A stretch of DNA of 64,000 bases, from positions 372,001 through 436,000 of the forward strand of contig JBBRWM010000002.1 in assembly GCA_038249195.1 (NCBI GenBank), given 5' to 3'. The stretch comes from JAOUEA01 sp038249195 (GTDB lineage Bacteria > Actinomycetota > UBA4738 > HRBIN12). Shown here piece after piece: positions 17,669 to 27,220 of the stretch (positions are counted from its first letter, which is position 1; every line of letters starts with the position of its first letter). The notes under the pieces were generated by a model. It worked only from the letters and a program-made list of their open reading frames with translations, made no database searches and was not told the origin of the DNA. Made by a program: the position numbers and the translations under genes.

Positions 17669-18583
17669 GTGGCGGATCGCGTTCCCGTCGTGGTGGTCGC
17701 GAACCCCACCGCGGGGGGCGGCAAGGCCGGGAAGCTCATCGGCAAAGCGGACGCGATCCTGCGGGACCTCCGGATCGAGCATCGTATCGACGTGACGCGG
17801 TCACCGGCCGAGCTGGAGGACACCGCGCATCAGGCCGCCGAGCAAGGCGCGGCGATCGTGGCGGCACTCGGCGGCGACGGCACGGTCTCGTGCGCCGCGA
17901 ACGGGCTGCTCGGGTCGGATGCGGCGCTGGCGGTCCTGCCCGCAGGGACCGGCGACGACTTCGCCAGAGCGATCGGAGCCGCTCGCTTCGACGCGGCCGT
18001 GCGGCTCCTTGCCGACCCCAAGGTGCGCCCCGTGGACGTCGTCAAGGTCACGGCCGGGGCGACGGTCCGGCATTTCCTGAACGTGGCGGGTGCCGGGTTC
18101 GACTCCGAAGTCAACGAGCGGGCCGACGCCATGCGCATGCGGCTCGGCGGGACGGGCACCTATGTCGTGGCCCTCGTGAAGACGCTGTCTCGCTTCAGCC
18201 CGGCCAGGTACCAGATCTCGGTGGACGATCGGCGGTTCGAGGGAGACGCCATGCTGGCCGTGGTCGGCAACGGCGTATCCTTCGGCGGCGGCATGAAGGT
18301 TACCCCGCGAGCCCTCCTCGATGACGGCCAGCTGGACGTGTGCGTCGTCGAAGCGCTCTCCAAGGCCGCCTTCCTGCGGGCGTTCCCCCGCGTCTACATG
18401 GGGACCCACACGTCCCACCCGCGGGTCCAGATGTATCGGGGGGCGCGGATCGTGATGGAGGCCAACCGGAAGCTCGTGCTGTACGCCGATGGCGAGCGCG
18501 TGGCGCCGCTCCCGGCGGTGTTCGAGGTGATGACTGGGGCGCTCGGCGTGGTGGCCGGGCCCGAGGCGAAGGGACTCCGATGA
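17669..18583 (+). CDS. YegS/DagK-family lipid kinase
   Basis: This 304-residue protein has the diacylglycerol kinase catalytic fold: VVVANPTAGGG near the start, the nucleotide loop AALGGDGTVSCAANGLL (about residues 70-85) and LPAGTGDDFARAIG. It should phosphorylate diacylglycerol or a related lipid, recycling it into phospholipid synthesis. The GTG start is nine bases after the previous stop. It overlaps the next gene by four bases (ATGA). Confidence 0.88.
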   Translation: MADRVPVVVVANPTAGGGKAGKLIGKADAILRDLRIEHRIDVTRSPAELEDTAHQAAEQGAAIVAALGGDGTVSCAANGLLGSDAALAVLPAGTGDDFARAIGAARFDAAVRLLADPKVRPVDVVKVTAGATVRHFLNVAGAGFDSEVNERADAMRMRLGGTGTYVVALVKTLSRFSPARYQISVDDRRFEGDAMLAVVGNGVSFGGGMKVTPRALLDDGQLDVCVVEALSKAAFLRAFPRVYMGTHTSHPRVQMYRGARIVMEANRKLVLYADGERVAPLPAVFEVMTGALGVVAGPEAKGLR

Positions 18584-19311
18584 GCAACGGCCTGATGTTG
18601 ATCCACGCCTTTCCACTGGACGCTCGCATGTGGCGCGCCCAGCAGGACGCGTTGGGCGAGGGACTGCCGATCGTCGCTCCCGACCTCCCCGGGTTCGGCG
18701 GAGCCCCCTCCGCCGGTCCGGTGATGTCGATGGGGGCCGCGGCGGCGACGTGCCTCCAGACGGCCGACGCGGCCGGATTCGATCGGATGGTCGTGTGCGG
18801 TCTGTCGATGGGGGGCTACGTCGCCTTCGAGCTATGGCGGATGGCGCGCCAGCGGATCGCCGGCTTGGTCCTCGCGAACACGCGCTCGGGGGAGGACGCC
18901 CCCGAAGGGGCCGCCGGCAGACGCGCGCTCGCCGCAAGGCTGCGGGCGGAGGGCAACGGCTTCCTCGTGGCCGAACCACCGCCGCTCTTGGGGGCCGACG
19001 CCCCTGCCCCTCTGTGGGAAGCGGTGCGCGCGTCGATCGCAGATCAGCCGGCCGAGGCGATCGCTGCCGCCGCCGTGGGCATGGCGGAGCGGCGCGATTC
19101 GACGCCGGACCTGAGCGCGATCGACGTCCCGTGCCTCGTGATCACCGCCGAGGGTGACACGTTGATCCCGCCCGACGTGACCGCGGCCATGACGGAGCAC
19201 ATCCCCGACACCACGTTGGTGCGCATCGGCGGGGCGGGGCACCTGTCCAACATGGAGGCTCCCGCCGCGTTCGACGACGCGTTGCGGGCCTTCCTGCCTC
19301 GGTGCGACTAG
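18580..19311 (+). CDS. Alpha/beta hydrolase
   Basis: This 243-residue alpha/beta-hydrolase has nucleophile elbow GLSMGG (Ser at about residue 65), an acidic residue in TAEGDTLIP and catalytic His in GAGHLSN. LPGFGG forms the oxyanion-hole region. The substrate is unknown; relatives include lactonases, esterases and 3-oxoadipate enol-lactonase-like enzymes. The start codon overlaps the lipid-kinase stop, so the two are coupled. Confidence 0.85.
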   Translation: MSNGLMLIHAFPLDARMWRAQQDALGEGLPIVAPDLPGFGGAPSAGPVMSMGAAAATCLQTADAAGFDRMVVCGLSMGGYVAFELWRMARQRIAGLVLANTRSGEDAPEGAAGRRALAARLRAEGNGFLVAEPPPLLGADAPAPLWEAVRASIADQPAEAIAAAAVGMAERRDSTPDLSAIDVPCLVITAEGDTLIPPDVTAAMTEHIPDTTLVRIGGAGHLSNMEAPAAFDDALRAFLPRCD

Positions 19312-19354
19312 GCCGTGTAGCGGACGGCGCCATCGCCGCCCGTACACTGGCGCG

Positions 19355-22009
19355 GTGAGCTCCCCCGAGGCGTTCGCCTCCCGCTTCCCGTTCCCGCTGG
19401 ACGATTTCCAGCGAGCGGCGATCGATGCCCTCGATCAAGGGCGCTCGGTGCTCGTGGCCGCCCCCACCGGCAGCGGGAAGACCGTGATCGCCGAGTACGG
19501 CATCGATCGCGCGCTCGCCCGGGGCGGGAAGACGTTCTACACCACGCCCTTGAAGGCGCTTTCCAACCAGAAGTTCGGCGACCTCGTGGCGGCGTACGGA
19601 CCCGCGTCGGTGGGCCTGCTCACCGGCGACAACACCATCAACGCCGGGGCGTCCGTGGTCGTGATGACCACGGAGGTCTTGCGCAACATGTTGTACGAAC
19701 GCAGCCACACCCTCACCGGGCTCTTCAGCGTGGTGATGGACGAGGTGCACTACCTCCAGGACCCCTACCGAGGCGCCGTCTGGGAGGAGGTCTTGATCCA
19801 GCTGCCGCCCTCGGTGAGCGTCATCTGCTTGTCCGCCACCATCAGCAACGCGGAGGAGTTCGGGGAGTGGATCCGGACCCTCCGCGGGCAGACGCAGGTC
19901 GTCATCGAAGAGCGCCGGCCCGTGCCGCTCGAGCATCACTACCTCGTGGGACACCGGCTCCATCCGATGCACGTCGAACAGGACGGCGTCTTGCTTCCGA
20001 ACCCCTACGTGATCTCGCTCGACCAGAACGAGCTCCGCACCAAGACGTACTACCGGCGGGGGAGCGGGGTGCCCCAGCACGAACGGATCTCCCGGCCACG
20101 CGAAGGACACCGGCGCGTCTACGTTCCCCGTAGGGAGGAAGTCGTGGAGGTGCTCGCGGAGCACGGGATGCTGCCCGCGATCTATTTCGTCTTCAGCCGG
20201 GCCGGATGTGACCGGAGCGTGCGCTGGCTGCGGGAGTCCGGGACGCGGCTCACGACGAGGGCCGAGGCCGACCACATCCGCGAACGCGCCGAAACGCGAG
20301 CCGCCTGGATGGACGAGGAAGATCTCGTCACGCTCGGCTTCCACGACTTCCTCGACGGGCTCACCGCGGGGGTCGCGGCGCACCACGCCGGGATGCTCCC
20401 GCTGTTCAAGGAGACCGTCGAGGAGCTTTTCGAGGCGGGGCTCGTCAAGGTCGTGTTCGCGACCGAGACGCTGTCGCTCGGCATCAACATGCCGGCGAAG
20501 ACGGTCGTGATCGAGGACCTCTGGAAGTTCCAGGGGGAACGCCATGAGATCCTCACGCCGGGGGAGTACACACAGCTCACGGGTCGCGCGGGCCGGCGGG
20601 GGATCGATCCCCTCGGTCACGCCGTCGTGCTCTACCAACGACAGGTGAACTTCGAACGCGTCGCGACGCTCGCCGGCACGCGGACGTACAACCTCGTGTC
20701 GTCCTTCCGCCCCTCCTACAACATGGCCGTCAACCTGGTTCGCAACTACTCGCGGGAACAAGCGCACCGCCTGCTCAACGCGTCCTTCGCACAGTTCCTC
20801 GCGGATCGTGGCGTCGTGTCCCTCGAACGCCAGCGGACCCAGGACCTCGAGGCCCTGGCGAGCTACCGCGCGAACACGGCGTGCGACCTCGGGGACTTCG
20901 ACGAGTACTGGGGCTTGCTCAGGAAGGCGCGACGGCTGCGAGAGGAAGACCGGAACGGACGCGAACGGGGACGCGCGGACGCCGTCCGCGAGGCGGTCGG
21001 ACGGCTGCGCCCCGGCGAGGTCGTGAGCCTGCCGAACGGCAAACGGCGCGGCCTGGCCGTGGTGGTGGCCACGCGGGACGGGCGACCCACGCTCCTCAGT
21101 CAGGATCGATCGTTCTTCCGCGCCTCCGTCCGCGACTTCCCCGACCCGCCCGCGGTGCTCACCCGGATCCCGTTGCCGCGCCGCGGTTCCTCTCGGAGCG
21201 CGCGGTACCGCCGCGACGTCGCCGCCACGCTCGTGTCGTTGCACGTCAAGCCCCCCAAGCCCGCCCGGTTCCGTGCCGACCCGCACGTGGAGCGCGAGGC
21301 GGCGAGGCTGGAGGCGCGGGCGGAGGCACACCCGTGCCGCGCGTGCCCCGAGCGCGCGAAGCACGAGCGCTGGGCGGAGCGCGCGGACGAGCTGGAGCGG
21401 AAGGTCTCCGGCGCCGATCGTCGCATCCGGGTGCGCACGGAGACCCTCGCACGGCAGTTCGACCGGGTACTGGGCGTCCTGGAGGCGATGGGCTACGTCG
21501 AGGGGTGGACGCTCTCGGAGAAGGGCCGCTCGCTCACGCGCATCTATGGCGAGGGTGACGTGTTGGTGAGCGAGCTCATCGCTGCGGACCTGCTGGCGGG
21601 ACTCGATCCGCCGGAGGTCGCGGCGCTCCTATCCTGCGTGGTCTATGAGGGCCGCGAACGCACACCCCTCACTGGCCCGATGCCCACAGAGCCCACCGCG
21701 GAGCGCTACGCGTCCTTGCAGAGGATCTGGCGGCGCGTGCGCCGCACGGAGGACGAGCATCAGGTTCAGCTATGCCGGGAGCTGGAACAGGGGTTCGCGA
21801 CGCCGATCTGGCACTGGGCCCAAGGCCGGCCGCTCGAGGAGATCCTCGCGCAGACGGACATGGCGCCGGGCGACTTCATCCGCAACTGCAAGCAGCTCCT
21901 CGATCTCATGCGCCAGGTAGAGGACGTGGCGCCCGAGGGGGCGGCGACCCTCGTACGCCTCGCACGCACGGCAGTCGCCAGAGGCGTCGTCGCCTACACA
22001 GGGGTCTAG
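19355..22009 (+). CDS. helY: Ski2/Mtr4-like DEAD/DEAH-box RNA helicase HelY
   Basis: This 884-residue superfamily 2 helicase has Walker A AAPTGSGKT (about residue 37), the DEVH box MDEVHYLQDPYRG, SATISNAEEFGEW (motif III) and GRAGRRGIDPLG (motif VI), followed by a long C-terminal region of the DSHCT type. Actinobacterial HelY lies beside tatC as here and is thought to act in RNA processing or repair. TACACT (19343-19348) ends six bases before the GTG and no Shine-Dalgarno is present, so a leaderless start is likely. Confidence 0.92.
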   Translation: MSSPEAFASRFPFPLDDFQRAAIDALDQGRSVLVAAPTGSGKTVIAEYGIDRALARGGKTFYTTPLKALSNQKFGDLVAAYGPASVGLLTGDNTINAGASVVVMTTEVLRNMLYERSHTLTGLFSVVMDEVHYLQDPYRGAVWEEVLIQLPPSVSVICLSATISNAEEFGEWIRTLRGQTQVVIEERRPVPLEHHYLVGHRLHPMHVEQDGVLLPNPYVISLDQNELRTKTYYRRGSGVPQHERISRPREGHRRVYVPRREEVVEVLAEHGMLPAIYFVFSRAGCDRSVRWLRESGTRLTTRAEADHIRERAETRAAWMDEEDLVTLGFHDFLDGLTAGVAAHHAGMLPLFKETVEELFEAGLVKVVFATETLSLGINMPAKTVVIEDLWKFQGERHEILTPGEYTQLTGRAGRRGIDPLGHAVVLYQRQVNFERVATLAGTRTYNLVSSFRPSYNMAVNLVRNYSREQAHRLLNASFAQFLADRGVVSLERQRTQDLEALASYRANTACDLGDFDEYWGLLRKARRLREEDRNGRERGRADAVREAVGRLRPGEVVSLPNGKRRGLAVVVATRDGRPTLLSQDRSFFRASVRDFPDPPAVLTRIPLPRRGSSRSARYRRDVAATLVSLHVKPPKPARFRADPHVEREAARLEARAEAHPCRACPERAKHERWAERADELERKVSGADRRIRVRTETLARQFDRVLGVLEAMGYVEGWTLSEKGRSLTRIYGEGDVLVSELIAADLLAGLDPPEVAALLSCVVYEGRERTPLTGPMPTEPTAERYASLQRIWRRVRRTEDEHQVQLCRELEQGFATPIWHWAQGRPLEEILAQTDMAPGDFIRNCKQLLDLMRQVEDVAPEGAATLVRLARTAVARGVVAYTGV

Positions 22010-22025
22010 TTACGATGCGGGCCAC

Positions 22026-22943
22026 ATGACGAGTCCGTTCGGACAGCTGACCGCGATCGCCGACCTCAGCGCGGACGATGGACGTCTCCGCAAGGAGCTG
22101 CCGCGGCTGGAGCGGGCCCTGGAGGCGCTCGACCTCGAGCACGCCGTGATCGCCGCCGATGATCCGAGCGATACCGAGGGCATCGCCGCCCAGGCACTGC
22201 GCGACGGCTGCCGCTTCCTGGTGGCGGTGGGCGACGATCGCATGGTGCAGCGGGTGGTCAACGGTATGTTCGAGGGTGGGCGACCGCTCGTGGAGGGAGC
22301 GGTGCTGGGCCTGGTTCCCGCAGGGACGGGCTCCGACCTGGTGATGAGCTTCGGACTGCCCGACGATACCCAGGGTGCCTGCCGTCACCTGACCGGTGCG
22401 AACACCTATCCCTTCGACGTGATGAAGGTCACGACGCGCTCGGAGGCGGGGGATCCGTCGACGCGCTACGCCACGAACCTCGCCGAGGTCGGCATGGGCG
22501 CGGAGGTCGCACGGCGCAACGTCGGTCGCACGAGCAACCTCGGGCGGTTCCGTTCTTTCTGGGCAGGGTGGCTCCACGGGAGGCCCCGGCGGGTCACCGT
22601 GCAAGCCGACAAGAAGTCATGGGAGGGCAGGGCCTTCAACGTGATCGTGGGCAACGGGCAATTCGCCGCCGGGTTGCGGATGTCGCCGCGCTCCTTCCCG
22701 GGCGACGGCGTGCTCGACGCGCTGGTGTTCTGCGGACCCCGCAGCGACGCCTACACCATGCTGCCGCGGATCTACCGCCACGGCGACCACATCCCCGACC
22801 CGAACATCCGGGAACTGCGAGCGAAGATCCGCATCGCGGTCGACGCGGACCGTCCCATGGCGGTGGCGGCCGACGGGGTGCCGTTCGGCAGCACGCCCGC
22901 CACGTTCCAGGTGGTCCCCCAGCAGATCCTCCTGAAGCTCTAG
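22026..22943 (+). CDS. Divergent YegS/DagK-like protein, kinase loop altered
   Basis: This 305-residue homologue of lipid kinases retains LVPAGTGSDLVMSFG, the substrate-side block, and the C-terminal beta sandwich (VIVGNGQFAAGLRMSPRS). The nucleotide-binding GGDGT loop is replaced by AVGDDRMVQRVVNGM. It may have weak, altered or no kinase activity. TACGAT (22011-22016) lies nine bases before the ATG. It is followed after three bases by the peptidase gene. Confidence 0.75.
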   Translation: MTSPFGQLTAIADLSADDGRLRKELPRLERALEALDLEHAVIAADDPSDTEGIAAQALRDGCRFLVAVGDDRMVQRVVNGMFEGGRPLVEGAVLGLVPAGTGSDLVMSFGLPDDTQGACRHLTGANTYPFDVMKVTTRSEAGDPSTRYATNLAEVGMGAEVARRNVGRTSNLGRFRSFWAGWLHGRPRRVTVQADKKSWEGRAFNVIVGNGQFAAGLRMSPRSFPGDGVLDALVFCGPRSDAYTMLPRIYRHGDHIPDPNIRELRAKIRIAVDADRPMAVAADGVPFGSTPATFQVVPQQILLKL

Positions 22944-22946
22944 CGG

Positions 22947-24053
22947 ATGGGAGCACGCATGCAGCGTCACCTCGATCGCATGGCCCGCACCGCCGAGGAG
23001 GCGCAGCGGCAGGGGTTCGCCGCGTTGGCCGTCGCGCCCTCTCCCGATCTCGTGTACCTCACCGGCTACGCGCCCATGCCGACGGAACGGCCCACCCTGT
23101 TGGTCCTGCGCCCGGGGGCCGACCCCGTCATGCTCGTGCCCGAGCTCGAGCGGCCGCTCGCGGCGGCGTCGCCCGCCGGTGAGGCGATCGAGCTCGTCGG
23201 CTGGCGCGACGGCATGGACGCGTACGCGGAGGCCGCGCATCTCTTGCCGCAGGACGGTCGCGTCGCGGTGGGTGACACCCTCTGGGCATCGCACCTCCTC
23301 GGCTTGCAAGCCGAGGCACCTCGGGTCGCCTTCGCTGCCGCATCGCCCGTGATCGAACGGCTCCGGGCCGTCAAGGACGAGGACGAGCTCGCCGCGCTCA
23401 CCCGGGCCGGGCGGGCCGCCGACGAGACGTTCCGCCAGATCTGCGAACGGACGTTCACCGGTCGGCGCGAGGAGGAGATCGCCGCGGAACTCGCGGAACT
23501 GCTCGTCCGCAACGGCCACGACGCCGCGGCGTTCACCATCGTCGCCAGCGGCCCGCACGGGGCCTCCCCGCATCACGAGCCAGGGGGCCGGAGCATGCTT
23601 CCGCGCGACGCGGTCGTGCTGGACTTCGGCGGCTCGCTCGGCGGCTATCACTCCGACACCACGCGCACGGTGGTGGTCGGCGATCCGCCCGAGGGGTTCG
23701 AGGCCGTCTACGCGATCGTGCACGAGGCCCAAGAGGCGGCGTTTTGTGCCGTGCGACCCGGGACGGGTGCGCAAGATGTCGACCGAGCGGCCCGGCGGGT
23801 CATCGACGAGGCGGGCTACGGCGAGCGCTTCTTCCATCGTACGGGGCACGGGATCGGTCTCGAGGTGCACGAAGCGCCCTATCTCGTCGAGGGCAACGAG
23901 CGGCCCCTCGAACCCGGCATGACGTTCTCCTTGGAGCCGGGCATCTACCTGGACGGGGCCTTCGGGGTTCGGATCGAAGACATCGTCGTGGTCACGCAGG
24001 ACGGAGCGGACCGCCTGAACCGATCCTCGCGCGACCTGCACGTCGTCGCCTAG
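22947..24053 (+). CDS. M24-family aminopeptidase (Xaa-Pro dipeptidase-like)
   Basis: This 368-residue pita-bread-fold metallopeptidase has all five expected metal ligands: Asp in LDFGG, Asp in SDTTRTVV, His in TGHGIGLEVHE, Glu in SLEPGIY and Glu in RIEDIV. The N-terminal creatinase-like domain covers residues 1-130. It releases N-terminal residues before proline or splits Xaa-Pro dipeptides. A second ATG four codons downstream is an alternative start. It runs in a tight series with its two neighbours (three-base gaps). Confidence 0.92.
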   Translation: MGARMQRHLDRMARTAEEAQRQGFAALAVAPSPDLVYLTGYAPMPTERPTLLVLRPGADPVMLVPELERPLAAASPAGEAIELVGWRDGMDAYAEAAHLLPQDGRVAVGDTLWASHLLGLQAEAPRVAFAAASPVIERLRAVKDEDELAALTRAGRAADETFRQICERTFTGRREEEIAAELAELLVRNGHDAAAFTIVASGPHGASPHHEPGGRSMLPRDAVVLDFGGSLGGYHSDTTRTVVVGDPPEGFEAVYAIVHEAQEAAFCAVRPGTGAQDVDRAARRVIDEAGYGERFFHRTGHGIGLEVHEAPYLVEGNERPLEPGMTFSLEPGIYLDGAFGVRIEDIVVVTQDGADRLNRSSRDLHVVA

Positions 24054-24056
24054 GCG

Positions 24057-25724
24057 ATGGCGACGCGAGAGGCATCCAAGGCGCGCCCCCTCGACGCATT
24101 CCGCGCCGTCCTGCGCAACCCCGAGCTGCGGCGGCTGCAGCTCGCCTGGGCCGGCTCCAACCTCGGGACCTGGGGGTACGGGATCGCCTTGTCGGTCTTC
24201 GCCTACGACCACGGCGGCGCGACCGCGGTCGGCGTCGTGGGGTTGGTGCGGTTGATCCCCGCGGCCGTGGCGGCGCCGTTCATGGGGGTCCTCGGAGACC
24301 GGTACCCGCGCCGGCTGGTGATGGCGTTGTCCGATCTGGGGCGCGTCGCGGTGGTGGGCCTGGCGGCGATCGTGATCTGGGCGGATCTGGCTCCGGCGAT
24401 CGTGTATCTCCTCGCGGCCGCAGGCGTCGTGATCTCCACCGCGTTCCGTCCCGCCCAGGCGGCCATCATCCCGAGCCTCGCCACGACCCCGGAGGAGCTC
24501 ACGGCATCCAACGTCGTCTCGAGCTCGATCGAGAGCCTGGGGATGTTCGCGGGTCCGGCGATCGGGGGCCTCGTTCTGGCGTTCAGCGGACCGGCGGCCG
24601 TCTTCCTGCTCGCCGCCGCCACGTTCTTGTGGTCGGCGGTCTTGATCCTGCGGATCCGGGTGCACGACGACGGACGGGAGGCCCTGAAGGACGACGAGGA
24701 ACCGTCCTCGTTCCTTCGCCAGGCGTTCGCCGGCTTCGCAACCGTGGCCCGGGAGCCGGGCCCGAGGCTCCTCGTGGGCCTCTTCACGGCGCAGGCGCTG
24801 ATCGCCGGCGCGCTCCTCGTGTTCGAGGTAGTCGTGGCGCTCGAGCTCCTGGGGAAAGGGGACGCCTGGGTCGGGATCTTGTCGGCGGCTTTCGGCGTGG
24901 GCGCCCTGCTCGGCGCGCTCCTGTCCGGCCTCCTGGTGACGCGCGGACGTCTGGCGATCGACTTCGGCGCCGGGATCTTGTTGTGGGGGCTCCCGCTCGT
25001 GCTCATCGGGTTCTGGCCCTATCCGGCCGTGGCCGTGGGGACCCTCGCGCTGTTGGGAGTCGGGAACACGCTCGTCGACGTCTCGGGCATGACCCTGTTG
25101 CAACGCAGCGTGCCCGACGACGTGCTCGCGCGCGTCTTCGGCGTGCTGGAGACGATGTTCTTGGCAACGGTCTCCCTCGGGGCGATCCTCGCGCCTTGGA
25201 TCATCCACCGCCTCGGGTCCCGGACCGCGCTCGTGATCACCGGCTGCTTCCTGCCGGTGATCGTCGCCCTGACGGCGCGACAGCTCCTGCGGCTGGACGC
25301 CACGACCCGGGCGCCGGAGCGCGAGGTGGCGCTCCTGCGGGGGATCGCGCTGTTCGCAGTGCTGCCGTTGCCCACGCTCGAGCACCTGGCGGGCCGCATG
25401 GAGACGGTGTTCGTGCCCGCCGGGACGGCCATCTTCGATCAGGGGGCGCCGGGGGACCGCTTCTACGTGGTGGCCCGGGGCCGGGTGGAGATCACCCGGG
25501 ACGGAGCCCCGGTGGCGGAGATCCTGCCCGGTGGCTACTTCGGGGAGATCGCCCTGCTCCACGACGTGCCGCGCCAGGCGGCGGCCTCCACGATCGAAGA
25601 CAGCGAGCTCCTGAGCCTCGACGGCGGGGACTTCGTCGCGGCCGTGACCGGATACGCCACGAGCCAGGAGGCCGCCGAAGCCGTGATCCGCTCGTACGGG
25701 CCCGGGATCGGCCTCCCGCTGTAG
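24057..25724 (+). CDS. MFS transporter fused to a C-terminal cyclic-nucleotide-binding domain
   Basis: This 555-residue protein has 12 predicted membrane helices of the MFS_3 type across residues 20-420, then a soluble cNMP-binding domain (about 430-545). The phosphate-binding cassette is intact: YFGEIALLHDVPRQAA contains the Gly-Glu and Arg that hold the cyclic phosphate. This predicts a transporter gated by cAMP or a related nucleotide. Substrate unknown. The start ATG is three bases after the peptidase stop. Confidence 0.85.
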   Translation: MATREASKARPLDAFRAVLRNPELRRLQLAWAGSNLGTWGYGIALSVFAYDHGGATAVGVVGLVRLIPAAVAAPFMGVLGDRYPRRLVMALSDLGRVAVVGLAAIVIWADLAPAIVYLLAAAGVVISTAFRPAQAAIIPSLATTPEELTASNVVSSSIESLGMFAGPAIGGLVLAFSGPAAVFLLAAATFLWSAVLILRIRVHDDGREALKDDEEPSSFLRQAFAGFATVAREPGPRLLVGLFTAQALIAGALLVFEVVVALELLGKGDAWVGILSAAFGVGALLGALLSGLLVTRGRLAIDFGAGILLWGLPLVLIGFWPYPAVAVGTLALLGVGNTLVDVSGMTLLQRSVPDDVLARVFGVLETMFLATVSLGAILAPWIIHRLGSRTALVITGCFLPVIVALTARQLLRLDATTRAPEREVALLRGIALFAVLPLPTLEHLAGRMETVFVPAGTAIFDQGAPGDRFYVVARGRVEITRDGAPVAEILPGGYFGEIALLHDVPRQAAASTIEDSELLSLDGGDFVAAVTGYATSQEAAEAVIRSYGPGIGLPL

Positions 25725-25748
25725 AGGGATCCCCGCGCCGGTCCGCGG

Positions 25749-27155
25749 TCAGCCCGCTGCGGCGCCGTCGCGCGGCCGCACCTTGGTGCCTTCGGGCGTG
25801 TCCATGACCTCGAGCCCCATCGCGTCGAGTTCGTCGCGGAGGCGATCGGAGGTGGCGTAGTCCCTCCCCGCACGCGCCTCGTCGCGCCGGGTCACGATCG
25901 CGCTCATCTCGGCGGTGGGCTCCCAGGTCGACCGCGCCTCGCGTTCGAGGTCCAGTCCCAGCACGTCGTCCCAGGTCAGGAACAACGCGTACTTCTCGCC
26001 GGCGGGCACGGTCGGGCTGCGGTCGAGCTCGTTGAGCACGACGACGGCGGCCGGAAGATCCAGGTCGCTGGCCACGGCCTCCCGGAACCGGCCGTCGAAG
26101 GACATGGCCGCATCGCCGAGCTCCGTGGCGGCCGGCGCCCAGGAGGCGACGTGGCGGCGAAGCACCCGGAGTCGCCGGTCCGCCTCCTCCATCGCCTCCC
26201 ACGTGAAGTCCATCTCGCTGCGGTAGCGAGTCTGGAAGGTGAGCAGGCGGAACGAGAGGGGATCGAGGCCGCGCTCGCGGAGCTCCGCCACTCGCACGAC
26301 GTTTCCGCTCGATTTCGCGATCTTCTGCCCGGACAGCCGCAGGTGTCCGCCGTGGACCCAGATGTCGACGACGCGATGATCGACCGCTCCCTCGGACTGC
26401 GCGATCTCGTCCTCGTGGTGGGGGAAACGCAGGTCGTTGCCGCCCGTGTGGATCTCGAAACGCTCTCCCAGGTACTTCATGGACATGGCCGAGCACTCCA
26501 CGTGCCATCCCGGGAACCCCTCGCCCCACGGCGACTCCCACTTCATCAGGCGACCGGGGCCGGCGGCCTTCCACAAGGCGAAATCGGCCGGGCTCTTCTT
26601 CCGCGCATCGGTCTCTAGCTCACGGTGGCCCTCGCGGAGGTTGTCCAGCGTGTTGCCGCTCAGCTTCCCGTAGCCCGGGAAGGACGTGACGTCGTAGTAC
26701 ACGCTGCCCGAGTCCACGACGTAGGCGTGGCCGCGCTCGATGAGCGTCTGCGTGAGGGCGATCATCTCGTCGATGTGCTCGGTCGCCTTCGGGTAGCGAT
26801 CCGCCGAACGGATGCCCACCGCCTCGGCGTCGTCGAACACGAGCGTCGTGTACTTGCGTGCGATCTCCTGCGGCGAAAGCCCTTCGTCCTCCATCGCGAG
26901 GAGCATCTTGTCCACGGCCTCGGGGCTCGCCTCGTCCGTCATGTGCCCGACGTCGGTGATGTTCATCACCTGGGTCACGTTGAGCCCTTCGAACGTCAAT
27001 GCCCGGCGGATCAGGTCGGCGAGCATGAAGGTCCGCAGGTTCCCGAGGTGAGCGGATCGGTAGACGGTCGGGCCGCAGGTGTACATGCCGATGTGGCCGC
27101 CCTCCCGGGGCCGGACCTCGTCGAGCTCACGGGTCAGGGTGTTGTACAGGCGCAT
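25749..27155 (-). CDS. cysS: Cysteinyl-tRNA synthetase
   Basis: This 468-residue class I synthetase charges tRNA-Cys. Visible are the zinc-site cysteine and HIGH-like region in YTCGPTVYRSAHLGN, the WHVECSAMS segment and GGNDLRFPHHEDEIAQSE with further zinc ligands, and the KMSKS equivalent KIAKSSGNV. Full length and the anticodon-binding tail argue against its paralogue MshC (mycothiol ligase), which is shorter. TATCCT ends seven bases before the ATG, suggesting a leaderless transcript. It is convergent with the MFS gene. Confidence 0.95.
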   Translation of the reverse strand: MRLYNTLTRELDEVRPREGGHIGMYTCGPTVYRSAHLGNLRTFMLADLIRRALTFEGLNVTQVMNITDVGHMTDEASPEAVDKMLLAMEDEGLSPQEIARKYTTLVFDDAEAVGIRSADRYPKATEHIDEMIALTQTLIERGHAYVVDSGSVYYDVTSFPGYGKLSGNTLDNLREGHRELETDARKKSPADFALWKAAGPGRLMKWESPWGEGFPGWHVECSAMSMKYLGERFEIHTGGNDLRFPHHEDEIAQSEGAVDHRVVDIWVHGGHLRLSGQKIAKSSGNVVRVAELRERGLDPLSFRLLTFQTRYRSEMDFTWEAMEEADRRLRVLRRHVASWAPAATELGDAAMSFDGRFREAVASDLDLPAAVVVLNELDRSPTVPAGEKYALFLTWDDVLGLDLEREARSTWEPTAEMSAIVTRRDEARAGRDYATSDRLRDELDAMGLEVMDTPEGTKVRPRDGAAAG

Positions 27156-27220
27156 GGGACGAAGGATACCCTCGGCCTCGCGTTCGGCATCCTCGACCGG
27201 GCCACGGACGCGGCGACGGC

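Noticed and set aside
19142..21364. 740-codon open frame antisense to helY
   Set aside because: The helicase motifs are all on the plus strand. The reverse product has shadow composition only.
22617..25562. Very long open frame antisense to the YegS-like, peptidase and MFS genes
   Set aside because: It spans three unrelated conserved genes on the other strand, so it is a codon-bias artefact.
25749..27155. MshC (mycothiol ligase) in place of CysS
   Set aside because: The protein has full CysS length with a complete C-terminal anticodon-binding region and KIAKS motif. MshC is shorter.
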